Source: Paracoccaceae bacterium (lineage in GTDB: Bacteria > Pseudomonadota > Alphaproteobacteria > Rhodobacterales > Rhodobacteraceae). Taken from it: a stretch of DNA of 64,000 nucleotides. The first letter of the stretch is position 1. Every line of letters begins with the position of its first letter. A program made the translations under genes and the position numbers. This document shows, one piece after another, positions 23,885 to 32,587 of this stretch. The DNA lies in contig PAQV01000087.1 of the NCBI GenBank assembly GCA_002709405.1, positions 23,581-87,580 of the forward strand, written 5' to 3'. A model generated the notes under the pieces. The model saw only the letters and a program-made list of their open reading frames with translations, ran no database searches and was not told the origin of the DNA.

Positions 23885-24931
23885 ATGACCCAGACCACCG
23901 ACACCCCCACCGCCGCGGAACCGATGGGCCGCTTCGAACGGCTGCTGACCCTTTGGGTGGCCCTGGCCATGGTCGGCGGCATCGCCGTCGGCACCGTCGC
24001 CCCCGGCCTTGTGCAGGCGATTGCCGCGGCCGAGGTCGCCTCGATCAACCTGGTGGTGGCCGTGCTGATCTGGGCCATGGTCTACCCGATGATGGTCAAT
24101 GTCGACTTCGCAGCCGTCGCCGGCGTCGCCCGCCAGCCCAAGGGGTTGCTGGTCACGCTGACCGTCAACTGGCTGATCAAGCCGTTCACCATGGCCCTGC
24201 TGGCCGTGCTGTTCTTCGACTATGTCTTCGCGCCCTGGATCGCCCCCGAGGACGCCGCGCAATACATCGCCGGGCTGATCCTGCTGGGGGCCGCGCCCTG
24301 TACGGCCATGGTCTTTGTCTGGTCGCAACTGACGCGCGGCGACGCGACCTATACGCTGGTGCAGGTGTCGGTGAACGACCTGATCATGGTGGTGGCCTTC
24401 GCGCCCATCGTCGCCCTCCTGCTGGGCGTGACCGAGATCTCGGTGCCCTGGGAAACGCTGGTCCTGGCCACGGTGCTGTATGTCGTGCTGCCCCTCGCGG
24501 CCGGGCTGGTGACCCGGCGCATGCTGGGGTCGGACGCCGCGATCGAGGCCTTTACCGCCCGCATCAAGCCCCTGTCGATGGTCGGCCTGATTGCCACCGT
24601 GGCGATCCTGTTCGGCCTGCAGGGAGAGGTCATCCTGTCGAAACCGGCGGTCATCGTGCTGATCGCGGTGCCCATCGTGATCCAGAGCTACGGCATCTTC
24701 GCCCTGGCTTACGGGGCGGCCTACATGCTGAAGGTGCCCCACCGGATCGCCGCCCCCTGCGCCATGATCGGCACGTCGAACTTCTTCGAACTCGCCGTGG
24801 CCGTGGCCATCAGCCTCTTCGGCCTGAACTCGGGCGCGGCCCTGGCCACGGTGGTCGGCGTGCTGGTCGAGGTGCCGGTGATGCTGTCCCTGGTGGCCTT
24901 TGCCAACCGAACCCGCGCCCGCTTTGCCTGA
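23885..24931 (+). CDS. acr3: ACR3-family arsenite efflux permease
   Basis: 348 aa integral membrane transporter with about ten hydrophobic segments, exporting As(III). The conserved membrane cysteine (about residue 139) stands in '[20 protein letters not shown]', followed by 'VSVNDLIMV', and '[20 protein letters not shown]' near the C-terminus is a strong ACR3 mark. It starts 8 bp upstream of arsC territory, with the two genes in one transcript controlled by the divergent arsR. Confidence 0.95.
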   Translation: MTQTTDTPTAAEPMGRFERLLTLWVALAMVGGIAVGTVAPGLVQAIAAAEVASINLVVAVLIWAMVYPMMVNVDFAAVAGVARQPKGLLVTLTVNWLIKPFTMALLAVLFFDYVFAPWIAPEDAAQYIAGLILLGAAPCTAMVFVWSQLTRGDATYTLVQVSVNDLIMVVAFAPIVALLLGVTEISVPWETLVLATVLYVVLPLAAGLVTRRMLGSDAAIEAFTARIKPLSMVGLIATVAILFGLQGEVILSKPAVIVLIAVPIVIQSYGIFALAYGAAYMLKVPHRIAAPCAMIGTSNFFELAVAVAISLFGLNSGAALATVVGVLVEVPVMLSLVAFANRTRARFA

Positions 24932-24939
24932 GGCCGCCG

Positions 24940-25359
24940 ATGATCGTCATCCACCATAATCCCGACTGCGGCACCTCGCGCAACGTGCTGGCGTTCATCC
25001 GGGCGTCGGGGGTGGAGCCGGAGATCATCGACTACCTGTCCACCGGCTGGACCCGGCCCCAGCTTCTGGCCCTGTTCGCCGCCGCCGACCTGACTCCGCG
25101 CAGCGCCTTGCGGGTGACGAAGTCTCCGGCCGCCGAGATGGGATTGCTGGACCCGTCGGTGCCGGACGATACGCTGATGGAGGCCATGCTCAGCCACCCC
25201 ATCCTGGTTAACAGGCCCATCGTCGCCAGCCCGCGCGGCGTGCGGCTGTGCCGGCCCTCGGAACAGGTCTTCGCCCTGCTGGACGGGCGGCCGCAGGGGC
25301 CGGTCTTCAAGGAAGATGGACAGATGGTGATCGACGGGGCAGGGCGGCTGGTGGCCTGA
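24940..25359 (+). CDS. arsC: Arsenate reductase (glutaredoxin-dependent)
   Basis: 139 aa cytoplasmic enzyme reducing arsenate to arsenite with glutathione/glutaredoxin, supplying the substrate of the ACR3 pump. The catalytic Cys10 is in 'IHHNPDCGTSRNVL'; the anion-binding arginines are in 'PILVNRPIVASPRGVRLCRP'. ATG 24940 lies 8 bp after the acr3 stop. Length is normal for the family. Confidence 0.95.
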   Translation: MIVIHHNPDCGTSRNVLAFIRASGVEPEIIDYLSTGWTRPQLLALFAAADLTPRSALRVTKSPAAEMGLLDPSVPDDTLMEAMLSHPILVNRPIVASPRGVRLCRPSEQVFALLDGRPQGPVFKEDGQMVIDGAGRLVA

Positions 25360-25447
25360 AAAGCCTAGCCGATCAATCCCTTGATCCCAGACGGCAGGTC
25401 ATCTGACCGAAGGGCCGGGCTGCGCCGCCCCTGTCGCCCAGGCCCGA

Positions 25448-25482
25448 TCTCACAAAAATTGACATGTGTGAGACAATTGACA
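25448..25482 (+). promoter_or_regulatory. Inverted repeat and paired TTGACA boxes upstream of the RTX protease
   Basis: TCTCACA (25448-25454) pairs with TGTGAGA (25467-25473) over a 12-base spacer. TTGACA hexamers occur at 25459-25464 and 25477-25482. The region is unusually A/T-rich for the window and lies 110 bp upstream of the protease start, so it may hold its promoter and an operator. No convincing -10 was fixed. Confidence 0.4.
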
Positions 25483-25592
25483 GACACGCCCGATTTGCCG
25501 AAAGTGCCCGCGCATAGCTGAGCACTTTCTGGTTAACATCGGGCCCAACGACACCGACGTCACGCGCCCGGATATTTAAGGGGGACATCGCA

Positions 25593-28058
25593 ATGGCGAT
25601 GGATGGAGTTACGTTTTCAACGTCGGATTTTCTCGACACGGATGAAGACATCGAAATCGGCACGTCAAGCGTCCTTGAGGACAGCGACGACACGGTCGAA
25701 ACCACCGAGGCCGCGCCGGTCGAAAAGACCAGCGACGACAGCGCGCCCGTGGCGGCCCTGCCGGCCGACGACGAAGACACCGACGAGCTTGCCGACACCC
25801 TGACCTTGTCCGCCCCGGCCATCATGGGCGCCGTCGTGGCGCGGACGGTGATTTCGGGCGGAGAGGTCCCGGTCGTGCGGGCCGAGATCGGCACCAGCCT
25901 GCGGATGCTGGTGCAGGGCCTGCTGCCGGCCGAGGAGTCCTCGACCCCGGACAAGGCCGTGGCCGATGCGGACAGCTGGGCCGATTACGCCCTGGCCCTG
26001 ATCCCCTCGGACGACCTGTTCCCCAACCAGTGGCACCTGCAGAACACCGGCCAGTCGGGCGGTGACGCGGGCGTCGACCTGAACGTGACCTCGGTCTGGG
26101 ACGATTATACCGGCGCAGGCGTGACCGTCGGCATCTGGGACGACGGGGTGCAATACACGCACCACGACCTGGACGACAATTACGACACCAACCTGCATAT
26201 CGTCGTGGGCGGCGTGACCCACGACCCGCTGCCGCAAAGCTTCCAGTCGGCCCATGGCACCGCCGTGGCCGGCGTGATCGCGGCCGAGAACAACGGCGAG
26301 GGCACCGTGGGTGTGGCCTATGACGCCACCATCGCGGGTGTCGATATGTTCTTCGACAACTCGCTCGACTTCGAGGCCTCGTTCTACGAGCTCGACAATT
26401 TCGACGTGACCAACCACAGCTGGGGCTGGGTCACGCCGTTTGCCGACAGCATCTACGACACCAATTCGACCGGCGGCGTCGACTGGCAGGAGTTCTTCGG
26501 CGGCTTCTTCGAAAGCGTCGAGACCGGGCGCGGAGGCCTGGGCACCATCAACCTGGTGGCCAATGGCAACGACCGCACGATCGGGCGGGACGGCAACGAC
26601 AGCAACTTCAACTCGATCCCCCAGACCATTGCCGTGGGCGCGACCAGCCATGACGGCTACGTGTCGTATTATTCGACCCCGGGCGCGAACCTGCTGATCT
26701 CGTCGCCCTCGAACGGGGCGGAAGGCGCGGGGATCTGGACCACCGACCGGACCGGGTTCTGGGGCTATGACCGGGGCGGGGATTATACCTCGACCTTCGG
26801 CGGCACGTCCTCGGCCACCCCTGCGGCGGCGGGTGTCGTGGCCCTGATGCTGGAGGCCAATCCCGAACTGGGCTGGCGCGACGTGCAGGACATCCTGGCG
26901 CTGAGCGCCCGGCACACCGGTTCGGCCATGGGCTCGGGTCCCGAGGCCGACGAGCTTTATACCTGGGAGTTCAACGGGGCGACCAACTGGAACGGCGGCG
27001 GGATGCACTTTTCCAACGATTACGGCTTCGGCCTGATCGACGCGCTGGCCGCCGTGCGCCTGGCGGAAACCTGGGTCGACCAGAAGACCAGCTCGAACTG
27101 GGAAGATCCGGTCGTGGCCAGCGGCAATTTCAACCTGGTCATCCCCGACAACAATGCCACCGGCATCAGCTTTACCTTCGACACCACGGATGATTTCGAC
27201 ATCGAACATGTCGGCCTGACCCTGGGCTTCTCTGGCGGGTACACGGGCGATTACAACATCACGCTGATTTCGCCAGACGGGACTGAATCGGTGCTGGCGA
27301 TCACCGGCAACCAGGGCTCGGCCGCGACCACCAACTGGTTCTTCATGTCGAATGCCTTCCGGGGCGAAACCAGCGCCGGCACTTGGACGGTCGAGATCTC
27401 GGACGAGACCGCTGGCGACACCGGCACGCTGACCTATGGCGAGCTGCAGTTCTTCGGCGAAACCGCCGATGCGGACGATCTCTATGTCTACACCAACGAG
27501 TTCAGCGACTTTGCCGGCGTCGGCAACCACTTGCTGACCCTGAACGACACCAATGGCGGGATCGACACGCTGAACGCGGCCGCCGTGACGGCGGCGTCGA
27601 TCATCACGCTGGGCGGGACGGCAACCATCGACGGCCAGTTGATCAGCTCGGTCACGGGGATCGAAAACGTCTTCGGCGGCGATGGCGACGACACGCTGAC
27701 CGGCGACGATGCGGCCAACATCCTGGCGGGCGGGCGGGGCAACGACCTGCTGTCGGGCGGCCGGGGCGATGACATCCTGCGCGACGGCGAAGGCCAGGAC
27801 ATCCTGAAGGGCCAGGCGGGCAACGACATCTACGAGCTGTGCATCGACGATTCCAAGGACAACATCCGCAGCTACGTGGACGGGGCCGACCGGATCAGGT
27901 TCGTGGAAGGCGACCTGGAGTTCAGCGACCTGATCTTCACCGATATCCAGCTGGGCAAGGTGCGGATCGACTATGCCGATGACTTCGTGATCGTCGTGAA
28001 CAGCAACCTTGGCCTGACCTCGGCGGATTTCGACATCTCGGATTTCCTGTTCGCCTGA
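25593..28058 (+). CDS. Subtilisin/kexin-like serine protease with P-domain and RTX repeats
   Basis: 821 aa, probably a secreted calcium-dependent protease. An acidic N-terminal region (about residues 15-70, rich in Asp, Glu, Ser, Thr) precedes the S8 catalytic domain: Asp in '[20 protein letters not shown]' (about 183), His221 in '[14 protein letters not shown]', Ser406 in '[17 protein letters not shown]'. A proprotein-convertase P-domain follows (about 505-625, '[20 protein letters not shown]'). The C-terminus has glycine/aspartate nonapeptide repeats ('[20 protein letters not shown]' and on). There is no Sec signal; RTX repeats point to type I secretion, but no exporter is nearby. A clear AAGGGGGA ribosome site precedes the ATG. 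Confidence 0.9.
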   Translation: MAMDGVTFSTSDFLDTDEDIEIGTSSVLEDSDDTVETTEAAPVEKTSDDSAPVAALPADDEDTDELADTLTLSAPAIMGAVVARTVISGGEVPVVRAEIGTSLRMLVQGLLPAEESSTPDKAVADADSWADYALALIPSDDLFPNQWHLQNTGQSGGDAGVDLNVTSVWDDYTGAGVTVGIWDDGVQYTHHDLDDNYDTNLHIVVGGVTHDPLPQSFQSAHGTAVAGVIAAENNGEGTVGVAYDATIAGVDMFFDNSLDFEASFYELDNFDVTNHSWGWVTPFADSIYDTNSTGGVDWQEFFGGFFESVETGRGGLGTINLVANGNDRTIGRDGNDSNFNSIPQTIAVGATSHDGYVSYYSTPGANLLISSPSNGAEGAGIWTTDRTGFWGYDRGGDYTSTFGGTSSATPAAAGVVALMLEANPELGWRDVQDILALSARHTGSAMGSGPEADELYTWEFNGATNWNGGGMHFSNDYGFGLIDALAAVRLAETWVDQKTSSNWEDPVVASGNFNLVIPDNNATGISFTFDTTDDFDIEHVGLTLGFSGGYTGDYNITLISPDGTESVLAITGNQGSAATTNWFFMSNAFRGETSAGTWTVEISDETAGDTGTLTYGELQFFGETADADDLYVYTNEFSDFAGVGNHLLTLNDTNGGIDTLNAAAVTAASIITLGGTATIDGQLISSVTGIENVFGGDGDDTLTGDDAANILAGGRGNDLLSGGRGDDILRDGEGQDILKGQAGNDIYELCIDDSKDNIRSYVDGADRIRFVEGDLEFSDLIFTDIQLGKVRIDYADDFVIVVNSNLGLTSADFDISDFLFA

Positions 28059-28080
28059 TCTTGCGGTCAAAGTCTTTGGC

Positions 28081-28107
28081 AAAGCCCCGGCCCGGTGCCG
28101 GGGCTTT
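28081..28107 (+). terminator. Rho-independent terminator after the RTX protease
   Basis: AAAGCCCCGGC (28081-28091) pairs with GCCGGGGCTTT (28097-28107) around a 5-base loop and runs into TTTT. It lies 22 bp after the protease stop. Confidence 0.88.
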
Positions 28108-28176
28108 TCCGTTGCGGCGAGGGTGTCCTTGCTTGCGGTGTGACCAGGTGCTACCATTGGGGAAGGAGGGCAAGCC

Positions 28177-28452
28177 ATGACCGTCAAATCCTCGATCTCG
28201 CTCAGCGATGCCCAGTTCGCCTTTGCCAAGGCCATGGTCGAGTCGGGCCAGTATCCCAGTGTTAGCGCCGTGTTGCAGCAAGGCGTCGAAATCCTGCGCC
28301 AGCGGCAGGAGGATGCCGAGCTGGAACGCCAGGCCCTTCGGAGGCTTCTGTCCGCCCGCCACGAGGCCGAGCCCATCCCGGCCAGCGCATTCGACGACCG
28401 GCTCGACGCCATGCTGGCCGCCCGCCAGAAGGGCCATGACCTGGACACTTGA
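28177..28452 (+). CDS. parD: ParD-type antitoxin
   Basis: 91 aa. Ribbon-helix-helix N-terminus 'KSSISLSDAQFAFAKAMVES' with the typical 'GQYPSVSAVLQQGVEILRQR', followed by a C-terminal tail that would bind and neutralise the toxin. It overlaps the downstream toxin gene by 17 bp, as in other parDE operons. Probably represses its own promoter. Confidence 0.88.
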   Translation: MTVKSSISLSDAQFAFAKAMVESGQYPSVSAVLQQGVEILRQRQEDAELERQALRRLLSARHEAEPIPASAFDDRLDAMLAARQKGHDLDT

Positions 28453-28786
28453 ATTCGCCGCCGAGGCCGAGGGGGATTTCGCCCGGATCTTCGACCATCT
28501 CGCCGACAGCTACATGGGCTTCGGGGAGAGGCCGGATTCTGCCCTGCGCCATGCCGCCGAGCGGGTCCGCCAGGTCAGGCAGGATGCCGACCGGATCCTG
28601 GTGGCGCCGCACCGTGGACAGATGCGCAACGATGTACTGGCGGGCTGCCGCAGCCTGTCGTTCGGCCAGGCGGCGTTCTGGTTCACGCTGGACGAAGATC
28701 GCCGCACCGTGCGCATCCTGGCCGTGTTCTACGGGGCAGAGGACGCGCGCAGGCGGATGTTGCTGCGGGCCCTGGGTGGCGGCTGA
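28436..28786 (+). CDS. parE: ParE/RelE-family toxin
   Basis: 116 aa from ATG 28436, inside the antitoxin gene. ParE-like layout: 'LEFAAEAEGDFARIFDHLAD' as the first strand and helix, 'RILVAPHRGQMRNDVLAGCR' in the middle, and 'RTVRILAVFYGAEDARRRML' as the closing strand and helix. ParE toxins act on DNA gyrase. The protein is somewhat longer at both ends than the shortest family members. Together with parD it forms a complete type II toxin-antitoxin pair, possibly a replicon stabiliser. Confidence 0.87.
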   Translation: MTWTLEFAAEAEGDFARIFDHLADSYMGFGERPDSALRHAAERVRQVRQDADRILVAPHRGQMRNDVLAGCRSLSFGQAAFWFTLDEDRRTVRILAVFYGAEDARRRMLLRALGGG

Positions 28787-28823
28787 CGCATGGGGCTTTG
28801 AAGCGCAACTCGGACAGGCGGAA

Positions 28824-28839
28824 TGTACCGGTTGGTACA
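28824..28839. promoter_or_regulatory. TGTACC-n4-GGTACA palindrome
   Basis: TGTACCGGTTGGTACA, a perfect inverted repeat of 6 bp with 4-base spacer, typical in form of TetR-family operators. It lies about 40 bp after parE and 42 bp upstream of the putative sRNA -35 box, so it might control the sRNA. Confidence 0.4.
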
Positions 28840-28880
28840 CTGGCGCAATGCTGCAATGCGGAATTAGCATGGCTGGATTA

Positions 28881-28909
28881 TTGTGCGGATGCAGCGATAG
28901 CGCTATATC
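28881..28909 (+). promoter_or_regulatory. Putative promoter of the double-CCUCCUCCC sRNA
   Basis: TTGTGC at 28881-28886 and TATATC at 28904-28909 with a 17-bp spacer. Transcription would start near 28916, exactly at the foot of hairpin 1. In Rhodobacter relatives the similar RNAs are driven by heat-shock sigma factors, but I cannot tell which sigma factor reads this one. Confidence 0.5.
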
Positions 28910-28915
28910 AGAACC

Positions 28916-28995
28916 CAAGACAGGTTCTCCTCCTCCCTGAACCGGTCTTGCTTAAAAGGCGGCATCCTCCTCCTCCCTGGATGCCGCCTTTTCTT
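28916..28995 (+). ncRNA. CcsR/'cuckoo'-like small RNA with two anti-Shine-Dalgarno loops
   Basis: About 80 nt. Hairpin 1 has CAAGAC-A-GGTTC (28916-28927) pairing with GAACC-G-GTCTTG (28939-28950), one A-G mismatch. Hairpin 2 has AAAAGGCGGCATCC (28954-28967) pairing perfectly with GGATGCCGCCTTTT (28979-28992) and runs into T-rich sequence, so it doubles as terminator. Both loops are the identical 11-mer TCCTCCTCCCT. This matches the alphaproteobacterial family of stress-induced RNAs (CcsR RNAs of Rhodobacter; 'cuckoo RNA' family), whose C-rich loops resemble the 3' end of 16S rRNA and bind G-rich mRNA sites. Usually they come in tandem arrays after a DUF1127 gene; here it is a single copy after parDE. 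Confidence 0.85.
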
Positions 28996-29030
28996 TTGTC
29001 CTCACACGATTTTTGGCCCTGCGGCGGCGG

Positions 29031-29777
29031 TTACAACGCGTCTGCGAACGCGGCCACGACCCGAGCAAAGCTGTCGGGTTCTTGCAGGTGCGGGGCATGT
29101 CCCGACTTGGCGAAGACATGACGCAGGGTTCGCGGCGCGGTGCGCGCCAGCCAGTCCGAGGCCGAGGCCGGGTACACCCGGCTTTGCGCGCCCGAACAGA
29201 CCAGCCAGGGCAGGGCGATATCCGCGACGGCCGCGCGCTTGTCCATGCCGACGAGGGCCTGCCAGGCGGCGCGCATGGTGTCGGCGTCCTGGGTCAGGAT
29301 CATATCGCGGGCCATGGCGCGGGTGAAATGCGGGGCCTCCTGGCCACTGGCAAAGATCGAAGCCGCGATACCGTGGCTGGCCCCCTCCCAATCCGAGACA
29401 AGGCGCCGTTCGACCCGGGGCAGGCTGCCCTCGGACTGGCCCAGCAGGCCGTGCGGCCAGTCGGGGGCGGGGCGCAGGCGGGGGCTCATGTCGACGGTGA
29501 TCAGCCCGGCCAGGTCCCCGGGCCCGTGACGATCAAGGCAATGCCACAGGGCCATGGCCCCCATCGACCAACCGACGGCCACGGCTCCGGGCAGGGCGGC
29601 CAGCGTCTCGGCGACACAGGCGGCCCAGTTGTCCGGGCTCGGCGGCAGGTGGCGGGCGCGGCCATGGCCGGGCAGGTCCGGCGCGGCGCAGGTCCGGTCG
29701 CCCAGCCGGCCGGCCAGGTCGTCAAAGACCGCCCCCGTCATCGTCCAGCCGTGCAAGAGGACGATGGGCCGTTTCAC
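29031..29777 (-). CDS. Alpha/beta-fold hydrolase (BioH/enol-lactonase-like)
   Basis: 248 aa. Serine hydrolase with oxyanion region 'PIVLLHGWTMTG', nucleophile elbow 'VGWSMGAMALWH', and the catalytic His in 'FAKSGHAPHLQEP'. The start is GTG 29777, overlapping the stop of the upstream LivM-like permease gene (GTGA), so the two are translationally coupled. That coupling suggests it acts on the imported compound, for example an ester, lactone or amide (inference). No signal peptide; cytoplasmic. The downstream sRNA terminator at 28.99 kb is close to its 3' end. Confidence 0.82.
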   Translation of the reverse strand: MKRPIVLLHGWTMTGAVFDDLAGRLGDRTCAAPDLPGHGRARHLPPSPDNWAACVAETLAALPGAVAVGWSMGAMALWHCLDRHGPGDLAGLITVDMSPRLRPAPDWPHGLLGQSEGSLPRVERRLVSDWEGASHGIAASIFASGQEAPHFTRAMARDMILTQDADTMRAAWQALVGMDKRAAVADIALPWLVCSGAQSRVYPASASDWLARTAPRTLRHVFAKSGHAPHLQEPDSFARVVAAFADAL

Positions 29778-30832
29778 CCCGTCCGCCCGGCCCTCAGCCG
29801 GCCGACAATGCCGGTCGGGAAGAAATAGACGCTGAGGATGAACAGCACGCCCAGCCACATCAGCCAGCGGTCGGGATCCAGGAAATGCGGCAGGATGGGC
29901 AGGGCCGAGGTCGCCTCTTCGGCCACGCCCATCAGGTTCTGCAGGTAGTTCTGGGCCAGTACGAAGATCGTCGCCCCGATGACCGCGCCATACATTGTAC
30001 CCATGCCCCCGATGACGACCATCAGCAGGATATCCAGCATGATTTCGAACGACAGCGTGGTGTCCGGCCCGACATAGCGCAGCCAGATGGCGAACAGGCT
30101 GCCGGCAAGGGCAGCGACGGCGGCCGACAGGCAGGTGGCGGCGGTGCGGTACCAGACGACCTTGTAGCCGATCGCCTCGGCCCGGAACTCGTTTTCGCGG
30201 ATGGCCTCCAGCACCCGGCCGAAGGGCGAATTGACGATGCGCAGCAGCAGCAGGAACAGCGCGCCCGAGCAGAAGAAGATCAGGTAATAGTTCAGGATCT
30301 TGCCGTTGATCTTCACGCCCGCGAACTCGCCCAGCCGATTGGCCGGGGTGAGGGCGCGGGGGATGGAATAGTTCAGGCCATCCTCGCCCCCCGTGATGGT
30401 CGAGAACTGCGACACCAGGACGGCCACGGCCGAGGCCACGGCAAGGGTGATCATGGCAAAGAAAATCGCCCGGACACGCAGGCTGAACAGCCCGATCAGC
30501 ACGGCCAGTACGCCCGCAGCGATGGCGCCCAGCGTGGTGCCCAGGATCATCGGGCCAAAGCCCCGGCCCAGGTGGTCCGAGGCCAGGGCCACGCCGTAAG
30601 CGCCCAGCCCGAAGAACATGGTGTGGGCAAAGCTGACGATGCCGGTATAGCCCAGCAGCAGGTCGTAGCTGGCCACCAGCACGATGAAGATGCAGATCCG
30701 CGCGGCGGTTTCCAGTGACCGGACCCCGGGAAAGAGGAACGGCGCCAGGGCCAGGCAGACCAGGATGGCCAGCAGGATGATCGTCAGCACGACCGAGTTC
30801 GGCTTGTCGCCGGAGAGCAATTTGACCAGCAT
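29774..30832 (-). CDS. livM: Branched-chain amino acid-type ABC permease (LivM)
   Basis: 352 aa inner-membrane permease with about nine hydrophobic segments. LivM marks: 'ASYDLLLGYTGIVSFAHTMF' near residue 55, 'ITGGEDGLNYSIPRAL' in the middle, and 'EAIRENEFRAEAIGYKVVWY' as the ATPase-contact loop. It pairs with the LivH-like permease one base upstream. HAAT-family importers carry branched-chain amino acids, urea, amides or aromatic acids. The coupled hydrolase gene hints that this one may carry something other than a plain amino acid. Confidence 0.88.
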   Translation of the reverse strand: MLVKLLSGDKPNSVVLTIILLAILVCLALAPFLFPGVRSLETAARICIFIVLVASYDLLLGYTGIVSFAHTMFFGLGAYGVALASDHLGRGFGPMILGTTLGAIAAGVLAVLIGLFSLRVRAIFFAMITLAVASAVAVLVSQFSTITGGEDGLNYSIPRALTPANRLGEFAGVKINGKILNYYLIFFCSGALFLLLLRIVNSPFGRVLEAIRENEFRAEAIGYKVVWYRTAATCLSAAVAALAGSLFAIWLRYVGPDTTLSFEIMLDILLMVVIGGMGTMYGAVIGATIFVLAQNYLQNLMGVAEEATSALPILPHFLDPDRWLMWLGVLFILSVYFFPTGIVGRLRAGRTG

Positions 30833-30833
30833 C

Positions 30834-31865
30834 TTACTTCGCCTTCACCACGGGCAGCATTCCCTGCGGCCGCCACATCAGAACCGCTGTCATCAGCGCA
30901 ATGTTGGAAATCAGGGCCAGCTTGGGTTCCAGGAAGGCCACGTAGTTCTGCAGAAGGCCCACAAGCAGGGCGCCGATGAATGCGCCCTCGACCGAGCCGA
31001 GCCCGCCGATGATCACCACGATGAAGACGAGGATCATCATCTCTTCGCCCATGCCCGCCGTGATGACCTCTTGGTAGAGGCCCCACATGACCCCGCCGAG
31101 GCCCGCCAGCGCCGATCCGGCGATGAACACGCCGATGAAGACCATGCGCAGGCGATAGCCCAGGGCCTCGACCATTTCGCCATTGGCCACGCCCGCGCGC
31201 ACGATCAGGCCGATCTTGGTGCGCAGCAGCACCATGCGCATGGCGACGAACAGGATCAGGCCGATGACCACGGCCAGCAGCCGGTACTTTTCCACTGCCG
31301 CTCCGGCGAAGGTGACGGCGCCCTTCAGCATCTCGGGCCGGGTAAGGAAGATCTCCTCGGGGCCCCAGACCAGGTGGATCAGCTGTTCGATGACGATCAG
31401 CCCGCCGACGGTGACAAGGATCTGTTTCAGGTGCGCGCCGTAGACGGGCCGCACGATGATGCGCTCGAACCCCCAGCCCAATGCGCCGGTCACGGCGATG
31501 GCGGCGAAGACGGCCAGCAGGACGGCGATGACGTTCAACACCAGCGACGGCGCCCCGGTCCATCCCGACAGGGCCAGCAGGACTGATATGCCCACGTAGG
31601 CACCGACGGAAATGAACGCTCCGTGGCCGAAGTTGATGACATCCATCAGGCCGAAAACCAGGGTCAGGCCGGACGCCATGATGAAGATCATCATGCCCAT
31701 GGCCAGGCCCGACACGGTCAGGGTCAGCCAGGACGAGGTCGTGCCGATGGCGAAGAAGCCCAGCACCACGAGAACGGGCACCAGCAGGAAGGGCGCGGCC
31801 TTTTCAAGCCGGTCCGACAGGCTGAGCGCCGCGAAGGTCGGGTTGTGATCGGGAGCGGCGGACAT
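30834..31865 (-). CDS. livH: Branched-chain amino acid-type ABC permease (LivH)
   Basis: 343 aa, somewhat longer than standard LivH (about 300) because of an extra N-terminal hydrophobic segment. Family marks: 'SGLTLVFGLMDVINFGHGAF' and the late loop 'GMGEEMMILVFIVVIIGGLG'. Its ATG shares a base with the LivF stop. Part of the same leftward operon: binding protein, LivG, LivF, LivH, LivM, hydrolase. Confidence 0.88.
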   Translation of the reverse strand: MSAAPDHNPTFAALSLSDRLEKAAPFLLVPVLVVLGFFAIGTTSSWLTLTVSGLAMGMMIFIMASGLTLVFGLMDVINFGHGAFISVGAYVGISVLLALSGWTGAPSLVLNVIAVLLAVFAAIAVTGALGWGFERIIVRPVYGAHLKQILVTVGGLIVIEQLIHLVWGPEEIFLTRPEMLKGAVTFAGAAVEKYRLLAVVIGLILFVAMRMVLLRTKIGLIVRAGVANGEMVEALGYRLRMVFIGVFIAGSALAGLGGVMWGLYQEVITAGMGEEMMILVFIVVIIGGLGSVEGAFIGALLVGLLQNYVAFLEPKLALISNIALMTAVLMWRPQGMLPVVKAK

Positions 31866-32587
31866 CAGTGGGACTCCATGCTCAGGCCCATCAGGCGTTC
31901 CTGAAGGGCGGCGTCGGTGGCCAGTTGCGCCATTTCGCCGGTCCAGACGATGGCACCGTTTTCCATGACGGCCACCGTGTCCCCAAGCGCCTTGGCGACC
32001 GAGAAGTTCTGTTCGACCAGCAGGATCGACGCGCCCTGGCGTTTCAGTTCGCGCAGCGCGCCGGCCATGGTCGAGATGATCGCCGGGGCCAGGCCCTTGG
32101 TCGGTTCGTCGATCAGGTAGAGCTTGCGCTCCTCGGCCATGGCACGCGCGATCGACAGCATCTGTTTCTGCCCGCCCGACAGGGTGCCGGCGGGCGAATT
32201 CCAGAAGGTTTTCAAGGGCGGAAAGACCGAGAACAGCCAGTCCAGCCGGGCCTTGTCCAGCGGGCCGGACACGGCGGCCAGGACCATGTTCTCCTCGACG
32301 GTGAGGTCTCCGAAGATACCCATGTCTTCGGGGACAAAGCCGATGCCCGCGCGGGCGCGCATGGGCACGGGCAGGGCGGTGATGTCGCTGCCATCGAAGG
32401 TGATGGACCCGGACTTGGCCGCCCAGTGGCCGATGATCGTGCGCAGTGTCGTGGTCTTGCCGACCCCGTTGCGGCCCAGCAGCATGGTCACCCCGCCGCG
32501 CGGCACGTCAAGGTCGACGCCCTGCAGGATGTGGTATTGGGCGATGTCGGTATGCACGGCCCGAAGCGACAGGATGGGATCAGACAT
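31865..32587 (-). CDS. livF: ABC transporter ATPase LivF
   Basis: 240 aa ATPase. Walker A 'LGRNGVGKTTTLRTIIGHWA', signature 'LSGGQKQMLSIARAMA', Walker B 'KLYLIDEPTKGLAPAIIST', switch region 'GASILLVEQNFSVAKALGDT'. The 'EQN' switch is typical of LivF. Overlaps LivG by 8 bp and couples to LivH. Confidence 0.92.
   Translation of the reverse strand: MSDPILSLRAVHTDIAQYHILQGVDLDVPRGGVTMLLGRNGVGKTTTLRTIIGHWAAKSGSITFDGSDITALPVPMRARAGIGFVPEDMGIFGDLTVEENMVLAAVSGPLDKARLDWLFSVFPPLKTFWNSPAGTLSGGQKQMLSIARAMAEERKLYLIDEPTKGLAPAIISTMAGALRELKRQGASILLVEQNFSVAKALGDTVAVMENGAIVWTGEMAQLATDAALQERLMGLSMESH

Noticed and set aside
25665..28448. 927-residue open frame on the minus strand opposite the RTX protease
   Set aside because: It is antisense to a protease with a full catalytic triad and RTX repeats. 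Long open antisense frames are expected in GC-rich DNA, and no domain is recognisable.
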